Positions 7,671-19,258 are shown, counted from the stretch's first letter. The stretch is DNA of 36,559 nucleotides from Aromatoleum toluolicum (GCF_012911005.2 NZ_WTVS01000055.1:1-36559); one strand, 5' to 3'. Notes: generated by a model not told the origin, from the letters alone. Translations and numbers: made by a program.

Positions 7671-7709
7671 CGGCGTGAGCCAGCGGCCAACACAGAAAAG
7701 GAACGATGA

Positions 7710-9395
<1,686 letters not shown>

Positions 9396-9412
9396 GAAAA
9401 AGGAGGTGTTCG

Positions 9413-9778
9413 ATGAACGCCTACACGGTGTCCCGGCTGGCCCTTGATGCCGGGGTGAGCGTGCATATCGTGCGCGACTACCTGCTGCGCGGACTGCTGC
9501 GGCCGGTGGCGTGCACGCCAGGCGGCTACGGCCTGTTCGACGAGGCTGCCTTGCAGCGGCTGTGCTTCGTGCGGTCCGCCTTCGAAGCGGGCATCGGCCT
9601 CGATGCGCTGGCGCGGCTGTTCCGGGCGCTGGATGCAGCGGACGGTGGCGAAGCGGCCACGCAGCTTGCCGTGCTGCGCCAGTTCGTCGAACGCCGGCGC
9701 GAAGCGTTGGCCGATCTGGAAGCGCAGTTGGCCACCCTGCCGACCGAGCCGGCACAGCACGCGGAGAGTCTGCCATGA
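9413..9778 (+). CDS. merD: mer operon co-regulator MerD
   Basis: This 121-residue MerR-like protein has an N-terminal helix-turn-helix ([26 protein letters not shown]) and a coiled dimerisation region. It lacks the three Cys ligands of MerR. MerD is thought to displace MerR from the operator and shut the operon down when Hg(II) is gone. AGGAGG precedes the ATG at 9413. Its stop overlaps the merE start. Confidence 0.93.
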   Translation: MNAYTVSRLALDAGVSVHIVRDYLLRGLLRPVACTPGGYGLFDEAALQRLCFVRSAFEAGIGLDALARLFRALDAADGGEAATQLAVLRQFVERRREALADLEAQLATLPTEPAQHAESLP

Positions 9779-10011
9779 ACGGCCCGGAACGCCTGCCGAC
9801 CAAGACACGCAAGCCGTTCACCGGCTACCTGTGGGGCGCGCTGGCCGTGCTCACCTGTCCCTGCCATTTGCCGATTCTCGCCGTTGTGCTGGCCGGAACG
9901 ACCGCCGGCGCATTCATCGGGGAGCATTGGGGTATTGCAGCCCTCACGCTGACCGGCTTGTTCGTGCTGTCCGTGACGCGGCTACTGCGGGCCTTCCGGG
10001 GCGGATCATGA
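9775..10011 (+). CDS. merE: Broad mercury transporter MerE
   Basis: This 78-residue membrane protein has two predicted helices (about residues 17-40 and 48-70) and the CPCHLP Cys pair in the first. MerE proteins take part in Hg(II) and organomercury uptake. Its start overlaps the merD stop (ATGA), and its stop overlaps the urf2 start, so the three are translationally coupled. Confidence 0.92.
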   Translation: MNGPERLPTKTRKPFTGYLWGALAVLTCPCHLPILAVVLAGTTAGAFIGEHWGIAALTLTGLFVLSVTRLLRAFRGGS

Positions 10012-11009
10012 CGACCTCGCACCCCGCCGGATGGACGGCGACCGAGTTGGCGCAGGCGGTTGTGCGCGGGCAACTTGAGCTGCATTACCAGCCGATAGTC
10101 GATCTGCGCAGTGACCAGATTGTCGGTGCGGAAGCCCTGTTGCGCTGGCGTCATCCGACGCTCGGGCTGCTGCCGCCCGGCCAGTTCCTGCCTGTGGTCG
10201 AATCGTCCGGCCTGATGCCGGAAATCGGTGCCTGGGTGCTGGGCGCAGCCTGCCGCCAGATGCGCGAGTGGCGGAAGCTGGCGTGGCAACCGTTCCGGCT
10301 GGCCGTCAATGTTTCGGCGAGCCAAGTGAGACCGGGTTTCGACGGGTGGGTAAAGGACATGCTGGCTGATGCCGAGTTGCCCGCCGAGTCTCTTGAAATC
10401 GAGCTGACCGAATCGGTCGCATTCGGTAATCCGGCGATCTTCCCCGCCCTGGAAGCCTTGCGACAGATCGGTGTGCGCTTCGCCGCCGATGACTTCGGCA
10501 CCGGCTATTCCTGCCTGCAACACCTGAAGTGCTGCCCGATTACTACGCTCAAGATCGACCAGTCCTTCGTCGCCGGACTCGTCGCCGATCACCGCGACCG
10601 AACCATCGTGCGCTCCGTGATTCAGCTTGCGCACGGGCTGGGCATGGACGTGGTGGCCGAGGGCGTGGAAACGCCGACCAGTCTCGCACTGTTGCGGCAA
10701 GCGGAGTGCGATACGGGACAAGGCTTCCTGTTCGCCAAGCCAATGCCGGCGGCGGCATTCGCCGCCTTTGTCAGTCAATGGAGGGGTGCCACCATGAATG
10801 CAAATGATCCGACTGCCACCAGTTGCTGCGTGTGCTGCAAGGAAATCCCGCTCGATGCCGCCTTTACCCCGGAAGGCGTGGAGTATGTCGAGCACTTCTG
10901 CGGGCTGGAGTGCTATCAGCGCTTCCAGGCGCGGGCCAAGGCAGAGAACGAAACCGGTGCTGATCCGAACACCTGCGGCTCGCTGCCGTCAGACTCAGGC
11001 ATACCCTAA
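10008..11009 (+). CDS. urf2: Urf2: EAL-domain protein with Cys-rich C-terminal module
   Basis: This 333-residue protein is the usual last gene of Tn21/Tn501-type mer regions. Residues about 1-255 form an EAL domain ([39 protein letters not shown]), the fold of cyclic-di-GMP phosphodiesterases. The last ~70 residues, from [17 protein letters not shown], form a small Cys-rich module (DUF3330-like) that some annotations call separately from an internal ATG at 10795. Here the two are in one open frame. Whether it cleaves c-di-GMP is not known. Its role in mercury resistance is not established. Confidence 0.88.
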   Translation: MTTSHPAGWTATELAQAVVRGQLELHYQPIVDLRSDQIVGAEALLRWRHPTLGLLPPGQFLPVVESSGLMPEIGAWVLGAACRQMREWRKLAWQPFRLAVNVSASQVRPGFDGWVKDMLADAELPAESLEIELTESVAFGNPAIFPALEALRQIGVRFAADDFGTGYSCLQHLKCCPITTLKIDQSFVAGLVADHRDRTIVRSVIQLAHGLGMDVVAEGVETPTSLALLRQAECDTGQGFLFAKPMPAAAFAAFVSQWRGATMNANDPTATSCCVCCKEIPLDAAFTPEGVEYVEHFCGLECYQRFQARAKAENETGADPNTCGSLPSDSGIP

Positions 11010-11127
11010 CTTGGCGTCAGACCATCCGGCGCTAAATCGTCAGAATAGAGTTGCCTTCCGAATTGATTGACATGCGCCGTCAAGGGTCATAGATTTCTTC
11101 CTGACACATTTCCCTCAGGAGGATACC
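11010..11127 (+). promoter_or_regulatory. Tn21-subgroup res site and tnpR leader
   Basis: The non-coding interval between urf2 and tnpR holds repeated CGTCAG/TTGACA-type resolvase half-sites (for example around 10988, 11012, 11037, 11066 and 11100) in the layout of Tn21 res with its subsites. AGGAGG at 11116-11121 precedes the TTG start of tnpR. The site appears intact, so cointegrates could still be resolved. Confidence 0.78.
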
Positions 11128-11688
11128 TTGCACGGTCAGCGCATCGGTTACGTCCGCGTCAGCAGCTTCGACCAGAACCCAGAACGGCAGCTCGAACAGA
11201 TCCAGGTGGATAAAGTGTTCACCGACAAGGCGTCGGGCAAGGACACACGGCGGCCCGAACTGGAACGGCTGCTCGCCTTCGTGCGCGAAGGCGACACGGT
11301 CGTGGTGCACAGCATGGATCGTCTGGCGCGCAACCTCGACGACCTGCGCCGCCTGGTGCAGGGCCTCACCCAGCGCGGCGTACGCATCGAGTTCCTTAAG
11401 GAGCATTTGACCTTCACCGGCGAGGACTCGCCGATGGCGAACCTGATGCTGTCGGTAATGGGCGCGTTCGCCGAGTTCGAACGCGCCTTGATCCGCGAGC
11501 GGCAGCGCGAGGGCATCGCGCTCGCCAAGCAGCGCGGGGCCTACCGTGGCAGGAAGAAATCCCTGTCGTCTGAGCGTATTGCCGAACTGCGCCAACGTGT
11601 CGAGGCTGGCGAGCAAAAGACCAAGCTGGCTCGTGAATTCGGAATCAGTCGCGAAACCCTGTATCAATACTTGAGAACGGATCAGTAA
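11128..11688 (+). CDS. tnpR: Resolvase TnpR (serine recombinase)
   Basis: This 186-residue protein starts at a TTG codon after AGGAGG. The N-terminal resolvase domain contains GYVRVSS with the catalytic Ser12, the conserved [28 protein letters not shown], and a C-terminal helix-turn-helix (about residues 145-186, [29 protein letters not shown]). It resolves replicative-transposition cointegrates at res just upstream. Length is normal for Tn21-type TnpR. Confidence 0.95.
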   Translation: MHGQRIGYVRVSSFDQNPERQLEQIQVDKVFTDKASGKDTRRPELERLLAFVREGDTVVVHSMDRLARNLDDLRRLVQGLTQRGVRIEFLKEHLTFTGEDSPMANLMLSVMGAFAEFERALIRERQREGIALAKQRGAYRGRKKSLSSERIAELRQRVEAGEQKTKLAREFGISRETLYQYLRTDQ

Positions 11689-11690
11689 AT

Positions 11691-14450
11691 ATGCCACGTC
11701 GTTCAATCCTGTCCGCCGCCGAGCGCGAAAGCCTGCTGGCGTTGCCGGACACCAAGGATGAGTTGATCCGTCACTACACGTTCAGCGAAACCGACCTCTC
11801 CATCATCCGGCAGCGGCGCGGCCCGGCCAACCGGCTGGGCTTCGCCGTGCAGCTCTGTTACCTGCGCTTTCCTGGTGTCATCCTGGGCGTCGATGAGCCG
11901 CCGTTTCCGCCCTTGTTGAAACTGGTCGCCGACCAGCTCAAGGTCAGCGTCGAAAGCTGGGACGAATACGGGCAGCGGGAGCAGACCCGGCGCGAGCACC
12001 TGGTCGAACTGCAAACGGTGTTCGGCTTCCAGCCCTTTACCATGGGCCACTACCGGCAGGCCGTCCAGTTGCTGACCGAGATGGCCTTGCAGACCGACAA
12101 GGGCATCGTGCTGGCCAGCACCTTGATCGAGCACCTGCGGCAGCAGTCGGTCATTCTGCCTGCCCTCAACGCCGTCGAGCGGGCGAGCGCCGAAGCAATC
12201 ACCCGCGCCAACCGGCGCATCTACGATGCCTTGGCCGAACCGCTGTCGGACGCGCATCGCCGCCGCCTCGACGATCTGCTCAAGCGTCGGGACAACGGCA
12301 AAACGACCTGGCTGGCCTGGCTGCGCCAATCGCCCGTCAAACCGAATTCGCGGCACATGCTGGAACACATCGAACGCCTCAAAGCGTGGCAGGCGCTCGA
12401 CCTGCCTTCTGGCATCGAGCGGTCGGTGCACCAGAACCGCCTGCTCAAGATCGCCCGTGAGGGTGGCCAGATGACGCCCGCCGACCTGGCCAAGTTCGAG
12501 GCGCAGCGACGCTATGCCACCCTGGTGGCGCTTGCCATCGAGGGCATGGCCACCGTCACCGACGAAATCATCGACCTGCACGACCGCATCCTGGGCAAGC
12601 TGTTCAACGCCGCCAAGAACAAGCATCAGCAGCAATTCCAGGCGTCCGGCAAGGCGATCAACGCCAAGGTGCGGTTGTTCGGCCGCATCGGCCAGGCGCT
12701 GATCGAGGCCAAGCAGGCGGGCCGCGATCCGTTCGCCGCCATCGAGGCCGTCATGTCCTGGGATGCCTTCGCCGAGAGCGTCACCGAAGCGCAGAAGCTT
12801 GCGCAGCCCGAGGACTTCGATTTCCTGCACCGCATCGGCGAAAGCTACGCCACGCTGCGCCGCTACGCGCCGGAATTCCTTGCCGTGCTCAAGCTGCGGG
12901 CCGCTCCCGCCGCGAAGGACGTGCTCGACGCCATCGAGGTGCTGCGCGGCATGAACAGCGACAACGCCCGCAAGGTGCCCGCCGACGCGCCGACCGAGTT
13001 CATCAAGCCGCGCTGGCAGAAGCTGGTCATGACCGACACCGGCATCGACCGGCGCTACTACGAACTGTGCGCGCTGTCGGAGATGAAGAACGCGTTGCGT
13101 TCCGGCGACATCTGGGTGCAGGGGTCGCGCCAGTTCAAGGACTTCGAGGACTACCTGGTGCCGCCCGCGAAATTCGCCAGCCTCAAGCAGGCCAGCGAAT
13201 TGCCGCTGGCCGTGGCCACCGACTGCAACCGGTACCTGAACGACCGGCTGACGCTGCTGGAAACACAGCTTGCCACCGTCAACCGTATGGCGACGGCCAA
13301 CGAGCTGCCGGACGCCATCATCACCGAGTCAGGCTTGAAGATCACGCCGCTCGACGCGGCGGTACCCGACACCGCCCAAGCGCTGATCGACCAGACGGCA
13401 ATGATCCTGCCGCACGTCAAGATCACCGAACTGCTGCTGGAGGTGGACGAATGGACGGGCTTCACTCGGCATTTCGCGCATCTGAAATCGGGCGACCCGG
13501 CCAAAGACAAGAACCTGTTGCTGACCACGATCCTCGCCGACGCGATCAACCTGGGCCTGACCAAGATGGCGGAGTCTTGCCCCGGCACGACCTACGCCAA
13601 GCTGGCTTGGCTGCAAGCCTGGCACATCCGCGACGAAACCTACGGGGCGGCGCTGGCCGATCTGGTCAACGCACAGTTCCGCCATCCCTTCGCCGAGCAC
13701 TGGGGCGACGGCACCACCTCATCGTCGGACGGCCAGAACTTCCGCACCGGCAGCAAGGCCGAGAGCACCGGCCACATCAACCCGAAATACGGGAGCAGCC
13801 CAGGGCGGACGTTCTACACCCACATTTCTGACCAGTACGCGCCATTTCACACCAAGGTCGTGAACGTCGGCGTGCGCGATTCGACCTACGTGCTCGACGG
13901 CCTGCTGTACCACGAGTCCGACTTGCGGATCGAGGAGCATTACACCGACACGGCGGGCTTCACCGATCACGTCTTCGCCCTGATGCACCTCCTGGGCTTC
14001 CGCTTCGCGCCGCGCATCCGCGACCTGGGCGACACCAAGCTCTACATCCCGAAGGGCGACGCCGCCTATGACGCGCTGAAACCCATGATCGGCGGCACGC
14101 TCAACATCAAGCACGTCCGCGCCCATTGGGACGAAATCCTGCGGCTGGCCACCTCGATCAAGCAGGGCACGGTGACGGCCTCCCTGATGCTCCGAAAGCT
14201 CGGCAGCTACCCACGCCAGAACGGCCTGGCCGTGGCGCTCCGCGAGCTGGGCCGCATCGAGCGCACGCTGTTCATCCTGGACTGGCTGCAAAGCGTGGAA
14301 CTGCGCCGCCGCGTGCATGCCGGCCTGAACAAGGGCGAGGCGCGCAATGCGCTGGCCAGGGCAGTGTTTTTCAACCGCCTGGGTGAAATCCGCGACCGCA
14401 GTTTCGAGCAGCAGCGCTACCGGGGGGTCTCCTCGTTTTCAGTGCAATAA
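11691..14450 (+). pseudogene. tnpA: Tn21-subgroup transposase TnpA, truncated by IS1071
   Basis: This is a Tn3-family transposase of the Tn21 type, starting [20 protein letters not shown] two bases after tnpR. About 911 codons are native; at 14424 the frame runs into the IS1071 end and stops at 14450 after eight foreign residues. Tn21-type TnpA is normally about 988 residues, so about 77 C-terminal residues are lost, and with them the transposon's own right inverted repeat. The DDE region should be mostly present ([20 protein letters not shown] seen), but loss of the C-terminus probably abolishes activity. Confidence 0.93.
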
Positions 14451-17400
14451 GTGACGGTACGCAAAGCTAGCACTGGCGCGGGGGTGGTCTGGGTAGACCG
14501 TTGATTTCATTGACTTTCCTGTTCGCTTTGTAAACGGGTATGGTGGCCTCCCACTTTTGAGGTTCACGATGCAGGGTTGGCACACAACGTTTTTGGGGAT
14601 GCGTGGGCTCCCCCGCGATATCAGCGACTTCGAGATGAAGGCATTTTTCACCTTCGATGGTGCCGAGCGCGACGCAATCAATGCACGCCGAGGTGATTCC
14701 CACAAGCTTGGTCTGGCGCTCCATATTGGTTTCCTGCGCATGAGTGGGCGTTTGCTCGGTGCCTTTCGGGTAATTCCAGTAGCCTTGTGGCGCCACCTTG
14801 GCAACGAGCTTGGCATTGCAGCACCAGAAGTCGCCTCGCTGAGAGCCATGTATGAACGCGGGCGCACGCTATTCGATCACCAACAAGTAGCCTGCACGGT
14901 CCTTGGATTCCAGTGGATGAGCGAGCACCAGCGCCGCTCACTGGTACGTGAACTGCGCGACGAAGTGGCGCGCTGCGCCGACCGCGATCAGCTACTCGTG
15001 CGGGCGCGTCAATGGCTGTACAAGAACAAGCTGGTGATCGTGCACGAGCGGGCAATTCGGACACTGATTGCGGCGGCACTTGCCCAGCTTGAAGTTGAAA
15101 CAGGCACCGCCATCGCCGCCAGCGTTGATCCAGCAACACTTGATCGCTGGCGAGCCTCAGTTTCAGAGCTGCGCCCAGATGGACAAACCCAGCAGAGTTG
15201 GCTATGGGCTGCACCGGCGAAACACTCAACCCGCCAAATCAGCGAGGTACTGGAGCGCATCGACCTGCTTTACACGCTGGACGTTCATAAGCACCTGGCA
15301 GACATCCCCGATCTCATCTTGCGCCGCTACGCGCGCCGACTTGTCTCCAGGCCGCCCTCAGCCGGAGCCAAGATCAAAGAGCCAGCGCGCACCGTGGAGG
15401 TCGCATGCTTTCTTCGGTATTGCCTGTTCACCACCACAGACCAGTTGATCCTTATGGTGCAGCGCCGGATCGCCGATCTGTGGCGTCAGGCTGCCGCCGA
15501 TGTCCCCGCTACCGTCAATTGGGCCGCAATGTACAAAACGCTGCTCGGCGAACTTGTTGCCTTGAGCGCGCAAGGTGCGGTGCCAGATGCTGAGTTGCGT
15601 GCCCGTCTTGAAGCCTTGATCACCGAAACCCAGAAACGCAAACCACCGAGCAGGGCCTCCCTGGTCCGCGAGGGATTGATTGATGGAATTCGCCCCGTGC
15701 GGTCGTTGCTCGTCGCCATTGCAAAGCTGCCCTGGCAGGCCACCGGCGAGCATCCTGCCATCGAGTACCTTGCCAAGCTGCAAGCTTTATATCTCAAAGG
15801 ATCCAGAAAGCTGCCAGTTGAAGTGGTGGCACCAAGTCTGGGAATGATCTGGCAGGTTTCGATCTCCAGCCCAGACCGGGAACGGGCGTTTCAGGCGTTG
15901 GAGGTGGCCACCCTGTTTGCCCTGCGCCGCGCGGTGCGCAATGGCTCGGTCTGGATTGAGCACAGCCTGAGCTTTCGGGGTCGTGCGCGCTTGTTCTTCA
16001 CGGACGAGCGTTGGCAGGCAGAGTCCAAGAAACACTATGCCCGTCTATCGTTACCCAGCAAGGCTGCCACTTTCTTGAAGCCTTTGCTGGCCAGAGTAAC
16101 TGCCGGTGTCGATGCGGTGGCCGCTGCAGCCCGCAGTGGCGTACTGCGCGTGGATGATGAACTCCATTTGTCGCCATTGCCCGCAGAGGACGAAGACCCA
16201 GAAGTGACCAAGCTGCGCGCGGCTTTGGATCACCGCATCGGTGAGGTTCAATTGCCGGAAGTGATTCTGGCCGTTGACGCCCAGGTGCGCTTTAGCTGGA
16301 TCATGCTCGGACGTGAGCCGCGCTCTACCGACGAGCTGCTGATGGTCTATGCCGGCATCATGGCCCACGGCACCAGTCTGACTGCGGTCGAATGCGCGCG
16401 CATGATTCCGCAATTGTCTGCCACCAGCATTCGCCAGGCCATGCGCTGGGCGCGGGACGAACGGCGTCTGAGCCAGGCCTGCCAGGCTGTGCTGGAATTC
16501 ATGCAGCGACACCCGATTGCCGCCACCTGGGGGCGGTCCGATTTGGCATCTTCTGACATGATGAGCATGGAGACCACCAAACGGGTGTGGCAAGCCCGGC
16601 TTGATCCTCGGCGCAACACACCTTCCATTGGAATCTACTCCCATGTAAAAGACCGGTGGGGCATCTTCCATGCGCAGCCCTTTGTGCTCAATGAGCGCCA
16701 GGCGGGCGTGGCCATTGAAGGTGTCATCCGCCAAGAAAAGCTGGAGACCAGCCAGCTTGCTGTGGATACCCATGGCTACACCGACTTTGCCATGTCACAT
16801 GCCCGTTTGCTTGGTTTTGATCTTTGCCCGCGGTTGAAGGAACTCAAACAGCGCCACCTCTTTGTGCCACGCGGCACCAAAGTGCCCGCAGAAATCGCTG
16901 CGGTGTGCGAAGCCAATGTCGACGTCGCTTTGATCGAAAAGCATTGGGATAGTCTGGTGCACCTGGCAGCCTCGGTCATGAGCGGACATGCCAGTGCGGT
17001 GGCAGCTCTTGCGCGGTTCGGTTCTGCCGCCCAGGGCGATCCAATCTATGAGGCTGGCGTGCAATTGGGGCGGTTGCTGCGTACGGCGTTTTTGGCTGAC
17101 TACTTTGTCAAGGACGCTTTCAGGAACGAGTTGCGCCGGGTGCTCAATCGGGGCGAGGCTGTTAACGCCCTCAAGCGCGCCATTTATACCGGCCGGATCA
17201 GCCCGGCGCAGGCCAAACGTGTCGATGAAATGCAGGCTGTGGCCGATGCGTTGAGCCTGATGGCCAACATCGTGATGGCGTGGAATACCTCACAGATGCA
17301 GGCGGTCCTGGATCGCTGGTCGAACCGCCGCCAGGTCATTCCACCGGAACTGATCGGGAAGATTGCGCCCACCAGGCTGGAGAGCATCAACTTGCGGGGT

Positions 17401-17627
17401 GTGTTTCGCTTCCCGGTTGACCGCTATGCTGACCAAATCCTGCCTTCGCGGCCAAATGCATCGATAACTGGCACCAATGGATGAAACCGACCACGGTTTG
17501 ACGCCACGAATCGCAGATTTGAAAGTGAACAGGAAAGTCAATGAAATCAACGATCTACCAACACCACCTCCGCGCCAGTGCTAGCTTTTCGTACCGTCAC
17601 TTATTGCACTGAAAACGAGGAGACCCC
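14424..17627 (+). mobile_element. Complete IS1071
   Basis: The element is 3204 bp, the known length of IS1071, with ends GGGGTCTCCTCGTTTTCAGT and its inverse, and ~110-bp terminal repeats. The flanking 5-mers ACCGG (14419-14423) and TCACC (17628-17632) do not match, so a deletion or recombination removed DNA next to one end after insertion. The left side cuts the mer transposon's tnpA; the right side abuts the IncP-1 oriV region. IS1071 is a Tn3-family element without resolvase and is common on IncP-1 catabolic plasmids. Confidence 0.96.
14569..17484 (+). CDS. tnpA: IS1071 transposase TnpA
   Basis: This 971-residue Tn3-family transposase is uninterrupted and of standard IS1071 length. The N-terminus is MQGWHTTFLGMRGLPRDISD. 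The C-terminal third, with the DDE catalytic region, includes the well-conserved TDFAMSHARLLGFDLCPRLKELKQR and RLGRLLRTAFLADYFVKDAFRNELRRVLNRGE-type stretches. The start at 14569 is chosen over the TTG at 14557 because it matches the known protein length. It could supply transposase in trans to the deleted copy at 4591. Confidence 0.96.
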   Translation: MQGWHTTFLGMRGLPRDISDFEMKAFFTFDGAERDAINARRGDSHKLGLALHIGFLRMSGRLLGAFRVIPVALWRHLGNELGIAAPEVASLRAMYERGRTLFDHQQVACTVLGFQWMSEHQRRSLVRELRDEVARCADRDQLLVRARQWLYKNKLVIVHERAIRTLIAAALAQLEVETGTAIAASVDPATLDRWRASVSELRPDGQTQQSWLWAAPAKHSTRQISEVLERIDLLYTLDVHKHLADIPDLILRRYARRLVSRPPSAGAKIKEPARTVEVACFLRYCLFTTTDQLILMVQRRIADLWRQAAADVPATVNWAAMYKTLLGELVALSAQGAVPDAELRARLEALITETQKRKPPSRASLVREGLIDGIRPVRSLLVAIAKLPWQATGEHPAIEYLAKLQALYLKGSRKLPVEVVAPSLGMIWQVSISSPDRERAFQALEVATLFALRRAVRNGSVWIEHSLSFRGRARLFFTDERWQAESKKHYARLSLPSKAATFLKPLLARVTAGVDAVAAAARSGVLRVDDELHLSPLPAEDEDPEVTKLRAALDHRIGEVQLPEVILAVDAQVRFSWIMLGREPRSTDELLMVYAGIMAHGTSLTAVECARMIPQLSATSIRQAMRWARDERRLSQACQAVLEFMQRHPIAATWGRSDLASSDMMSMETTKRVWQARLDPRRNTPSIGIYSHVKDRWGIFHAQPFVLNERQAGVAIEGVIRQEKLETSQLAVDTHGYTDFAMSHARLLGFDLCPRLKELKQRHLFVPRGTKVPAEIAAVCEANVDVALIEKHWDSLVHLAASVMSGHASAVAALARFGSAAQGDPIYEAGVQLGRLLRTAFLADYFVKDAFRNELRRVLNRGEAVNALKRAIYTGRISPAQAKRVDEMQAVADALSLMANIVMAWNTSQMQAVLDRWSNRRQVIPPELIGKIAPTRLESINLRGVFRFPVDRYADQILPSRPNASITGTNG

Positions 17628-17781
17628 TCACCGGGCCGGTGGCCCTCGCCGCTGGGCTTTGCGGCCCTGACGGGCCTTCCTGGCCCGTTTCCGGGGCCTT
17701 CCCTGCCCTGCCCCACCGGCGCGGCCGTTGTGGACAGTTTCGGGACAAGTCGGCCGAGGCCGGCCGGCGCAGCCCTGACGT

Positions 17782-18175
17782 TGACACTTGAGGGGCAGCG
17801 GGGCCGGCGCGATGTTGACACTTGGGGGGCAGCGGCCGATTTCGGCCTGGTCGAGCCGTCCAGGCGGCCGCCGAGGCGGCCTAAGTGCCTGATCGGCATG
17901 GAGTTATCCACCGAAGTTGTGGATAACCCTGTTAGGAACCCTGCCCCGGTATTGACACTTGAGGGGCGGCCCTACTGACACTTGAGGGGCGCGGTTCTTG
18001 ACACTTGAGGGGCAGCGTATTGACACATGGGGGGCTTATCCATTGACACTTGAGGGGCGGCCTCTTCGCGCTTTTCCTTGGCGTGACAACGGTTTACGCG
18101 CGTTTTTCGGTCATGCTAACCAGGTTTTTAACCGTCTTTATAACCTTTTTATATAACCAGGTAGTTTTAACCAGA
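17782..18175 (+). other. oriV: IncP-1 vegetative origin oriV
   Basis: Seven TrfA iterons of the type TGACACTTGAGGGGC are in direct orientation: two at 17782 and 17816, then a cluster of five at 17953, 17976, 17999, 18021 and 18044. Two of them (17816 and 18021) carry GGGGGG variants. Between the groups lie two DnaA-box-like sites, TTATCCACC (17904-17912) and TGTGGATAA (17918-17926). An AT-rich stretch follows (about 18112-18175, with several TTTATAACC and TTTTAACC repeats). This is the layout of RK2/R751 oriV. The initiator gene trfA is not in the window. Confidence 0.92.
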
Positions 18176-18225
18176 GGCTGGCGAAAAAAACGGCAACACG
18201 GCCCAAGCTACCGCGCAGCATGACC

Positions 18226-18330
18226 GGCCGCCGAAGGGGGGAAACCCCCCTTCTCGATCCCACCCGGCCGCAAGCGGCCTCCCATCCCCCCAGGGGCTAC
18301 GCCCCTCGGCCGCCTTGCGGCCTCACCCCA
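18226..18330 (+). repeat. GC-rich origin block, copy 1
   Basis: This block directly follows the AT-rich region of the IncP-1 origin and corresponds to the GC-rich element known at RK2 oriV. It is similar over about 100 bp, in inverted orientation, to 29185-29290 beside the RepA origin. Identical stretches include CTCCCATCCCCCCAGGGGCT and GCGGCCTCACCCC-like tails. Confidence 0.75.
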
Positions 18331-18605
18331 CAATGGAGCGCCTTCGGCGCTACGGCTTAGGAGAGCCAGGCGCAAGCGCCTGGCGGAAGGCAGTAAGTTC
18401 GAGAGCTTGCGAGGGGGCAAAGCCCCCTCACACTCCCCAACCAGGTCGCCGCGGTTCGACCGGCCGCGCGATCCTCAAGCATCGCAGCAGCTCCACCGCC
18501 GCAGGTTTTACGCCAAGGAAGGGGGTCGGCCAGCTCGGCCGGTGGCGCGGAAAGCGCCCCTCAAGTGTCAATGAAACGTGAGACGCGGGGCCAGGCCCGC
18601 GCCGA
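18331..18605. other. Non-coding oriV flank with short hairpins and an inverted TrfA iteron
   Basis: No supported gene. Short perfect hairpins occur, for example CCAGGCGCAAGCGCCTGG (about 18367-18384) and GAGGGGGCAAAGCCCCCTC (about 18411-18429). A TrfA iteron in reverse orientation lies at 18554-18570. Confidence 0.6.
18554..18570 (-). repeat. Isolated TrfA iteron, reverse orientation
   Basis: The plus strand reads GCGCCCCTCAAGTGTCA, the exact reverse complement of the iteron TGACACTTGAGGGGCGC at 17976. It lies about 0.5 kb from the main cluster, next to the toxin gene. Confidence 0.85.
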
Positions 18606-18887
18606 TCACAAGCCGAGTTCGGAGTGAGAGCCGAGGCGCACCAGGCGCAGCGTGTCGGCGTCGGGCTTCTGGTAGATCAGCACCAGGTCGGGCTTGACGT
18701 GGCAATCCCGGTGATCCTTCCAGTCCCCGGTCAGCGCGTGGTCGCGGTGCCGAGGTTCCAGCGGCTGGTCGTCGGCGAGCGCGACCAGGACGGGCACCAG
18801 GTCGGCGTCGAGCGTGGCCCGGTGCTGCCCTTTCGCCTCGCGCTTGTAGTCGCGCTTGAACTGGCCGGTGCGCTCAATCTGCCGCAT
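18606..18887 (-). CDS. YafQ/RelE-type toxin
   Basis: This 93-residue protein belongs to the RelE/ParE superfamily, YafQ branch: MRQIERTGQFKRDYKREAKG at the N-terminus, then the central DHALTGDWKDHRDCHVKPDLVLIYQK and the final LRLVRLGSHSEL. YafQ-type toxins are mRNA endonucleases acting at the ribosome; the C-terminal His typical of the catalytic set is present in GSHSEL. The gene overlaps the antitoxin stop by 14 bp. The pair sits in the insertion-prone region between oriV and klcA and is likely a plasmid-maintenance module. Confidence 0.88.
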   Translation of the reverse strand: MRQIERTGQFKRDYKREAKGQHRATLDADLVPVLVALADDQPLEPRHRDHALTGDWKDHRDCHVKPDLVLIYQKPDADTLRLVRLGSHSELGL

Positions 18888-19137
18888 GCAGATCGGCCAT
18901 CAGATCGTTGACGGTGGCGAAGCGCGGCAGCTTGCCCTTGCGGGCTTCCTTCATCGCCTCGATGGTGGTGGCGTTCGGAATCAGCGGCTCGAAGGGCAGC
19001 GCCTTGTCCTGGGCCACCTTCGTGAGCAGCAGCCGCACCGCGTCGGACACGGTAAGGCCCATCGCGGCCAGGACGGCCGCCGCTTCTTCCTTGATCGCGC
19101 CGTCGATGCGCGTTTGTACGAGCTGGTTTGCAGCCAT
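18874..19137 (-). CDS. RelB/DinJ-type antitoxin
   Basis: This 87-residue protein has an N-terminal ribbon-helix-helix DNA-binding segment (QTRIDGAIKEEAAAVLAAMGLTVSDAVRLLLTKVAQDKALPF) typical of DinJ/RelB, and a C-terminal toxin-binding tail (residues about 55-87). It neutralises the YafQ-like toxin encoded immediately downstream and represses the operon. GGAG precedes the ATG at 19137. Confidence 0.88.
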   Translation of the reverse strand: MAANQLVQTRIDGAIKEEAAAVLAAMGLTVSDAVRLLLTKVAQDKALPFEPLIPNATTIEAMKEARKGKLPRFATVNDLMADLHAAD

Positions 19138-19163
19138 GATTGGTTCTCCGGTTGGGTTCGTGA

Positions 19164-19197
19164 ATTACATTGTAATGCACGCCAAGGGAAAGGGCAA
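19164..19197 (-). promoter_or_regulatory. Promoter/operator of the DinJ/YafQ-like operon
   Basis: On the minus strand a -35 TTGCCC (19192-19197) and a -10 TACAAT (19169-19174) are 17 bp apart. The perfect 6+1+6 palindrome ATTACATTGTAAT (19164-19176) covers the -10 box, a fitting autorepression site for the antitoxin. Confidence 0.65.
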
Positions 19198-19199
19198 GG

Positions 19200-19258
19200 T
19201 TTAGCGGCTAAAACGTTTAGCTAAAGTGCTTGACGATTAGGACATTTTGCCCTAATAT
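19200..19258 (+). promoter_or_regulatory. klcA promoter with KorB, KorA and KorC operators
   Basis: The -35 TTGACG (19230-19235) and -10 TAATAT (19253-19258) have 17-bp spacing. A KorB operator TTTAGCGGCTAAA (19200-19212), a KorA-type site GTTTAGCTAAAG (19215-19226) and a KorC-type site TAGGACATTTTGCCCTA (19238-19254) surround it. This is the triple control known for IncP-1 klc/kle promoters. The KorC site has one mismatch relative to the perfect one at kleA. Confidence 0.88.

Noticed and set aside
10795..11009. Separate small gene inside the end of urf2
   Set aside because: It is in frame with the EAL-domain gene with no stop between them, so it was kept as a C-terminal module; internal initiation remains possible.
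17597..17911. A 104-codon minus-strand frame over oriV
   Set aside because: It crosses the IS1071 end and the TrfA iterons and has a Pro/Arg/Ser-rich, non-protein-like sequence.
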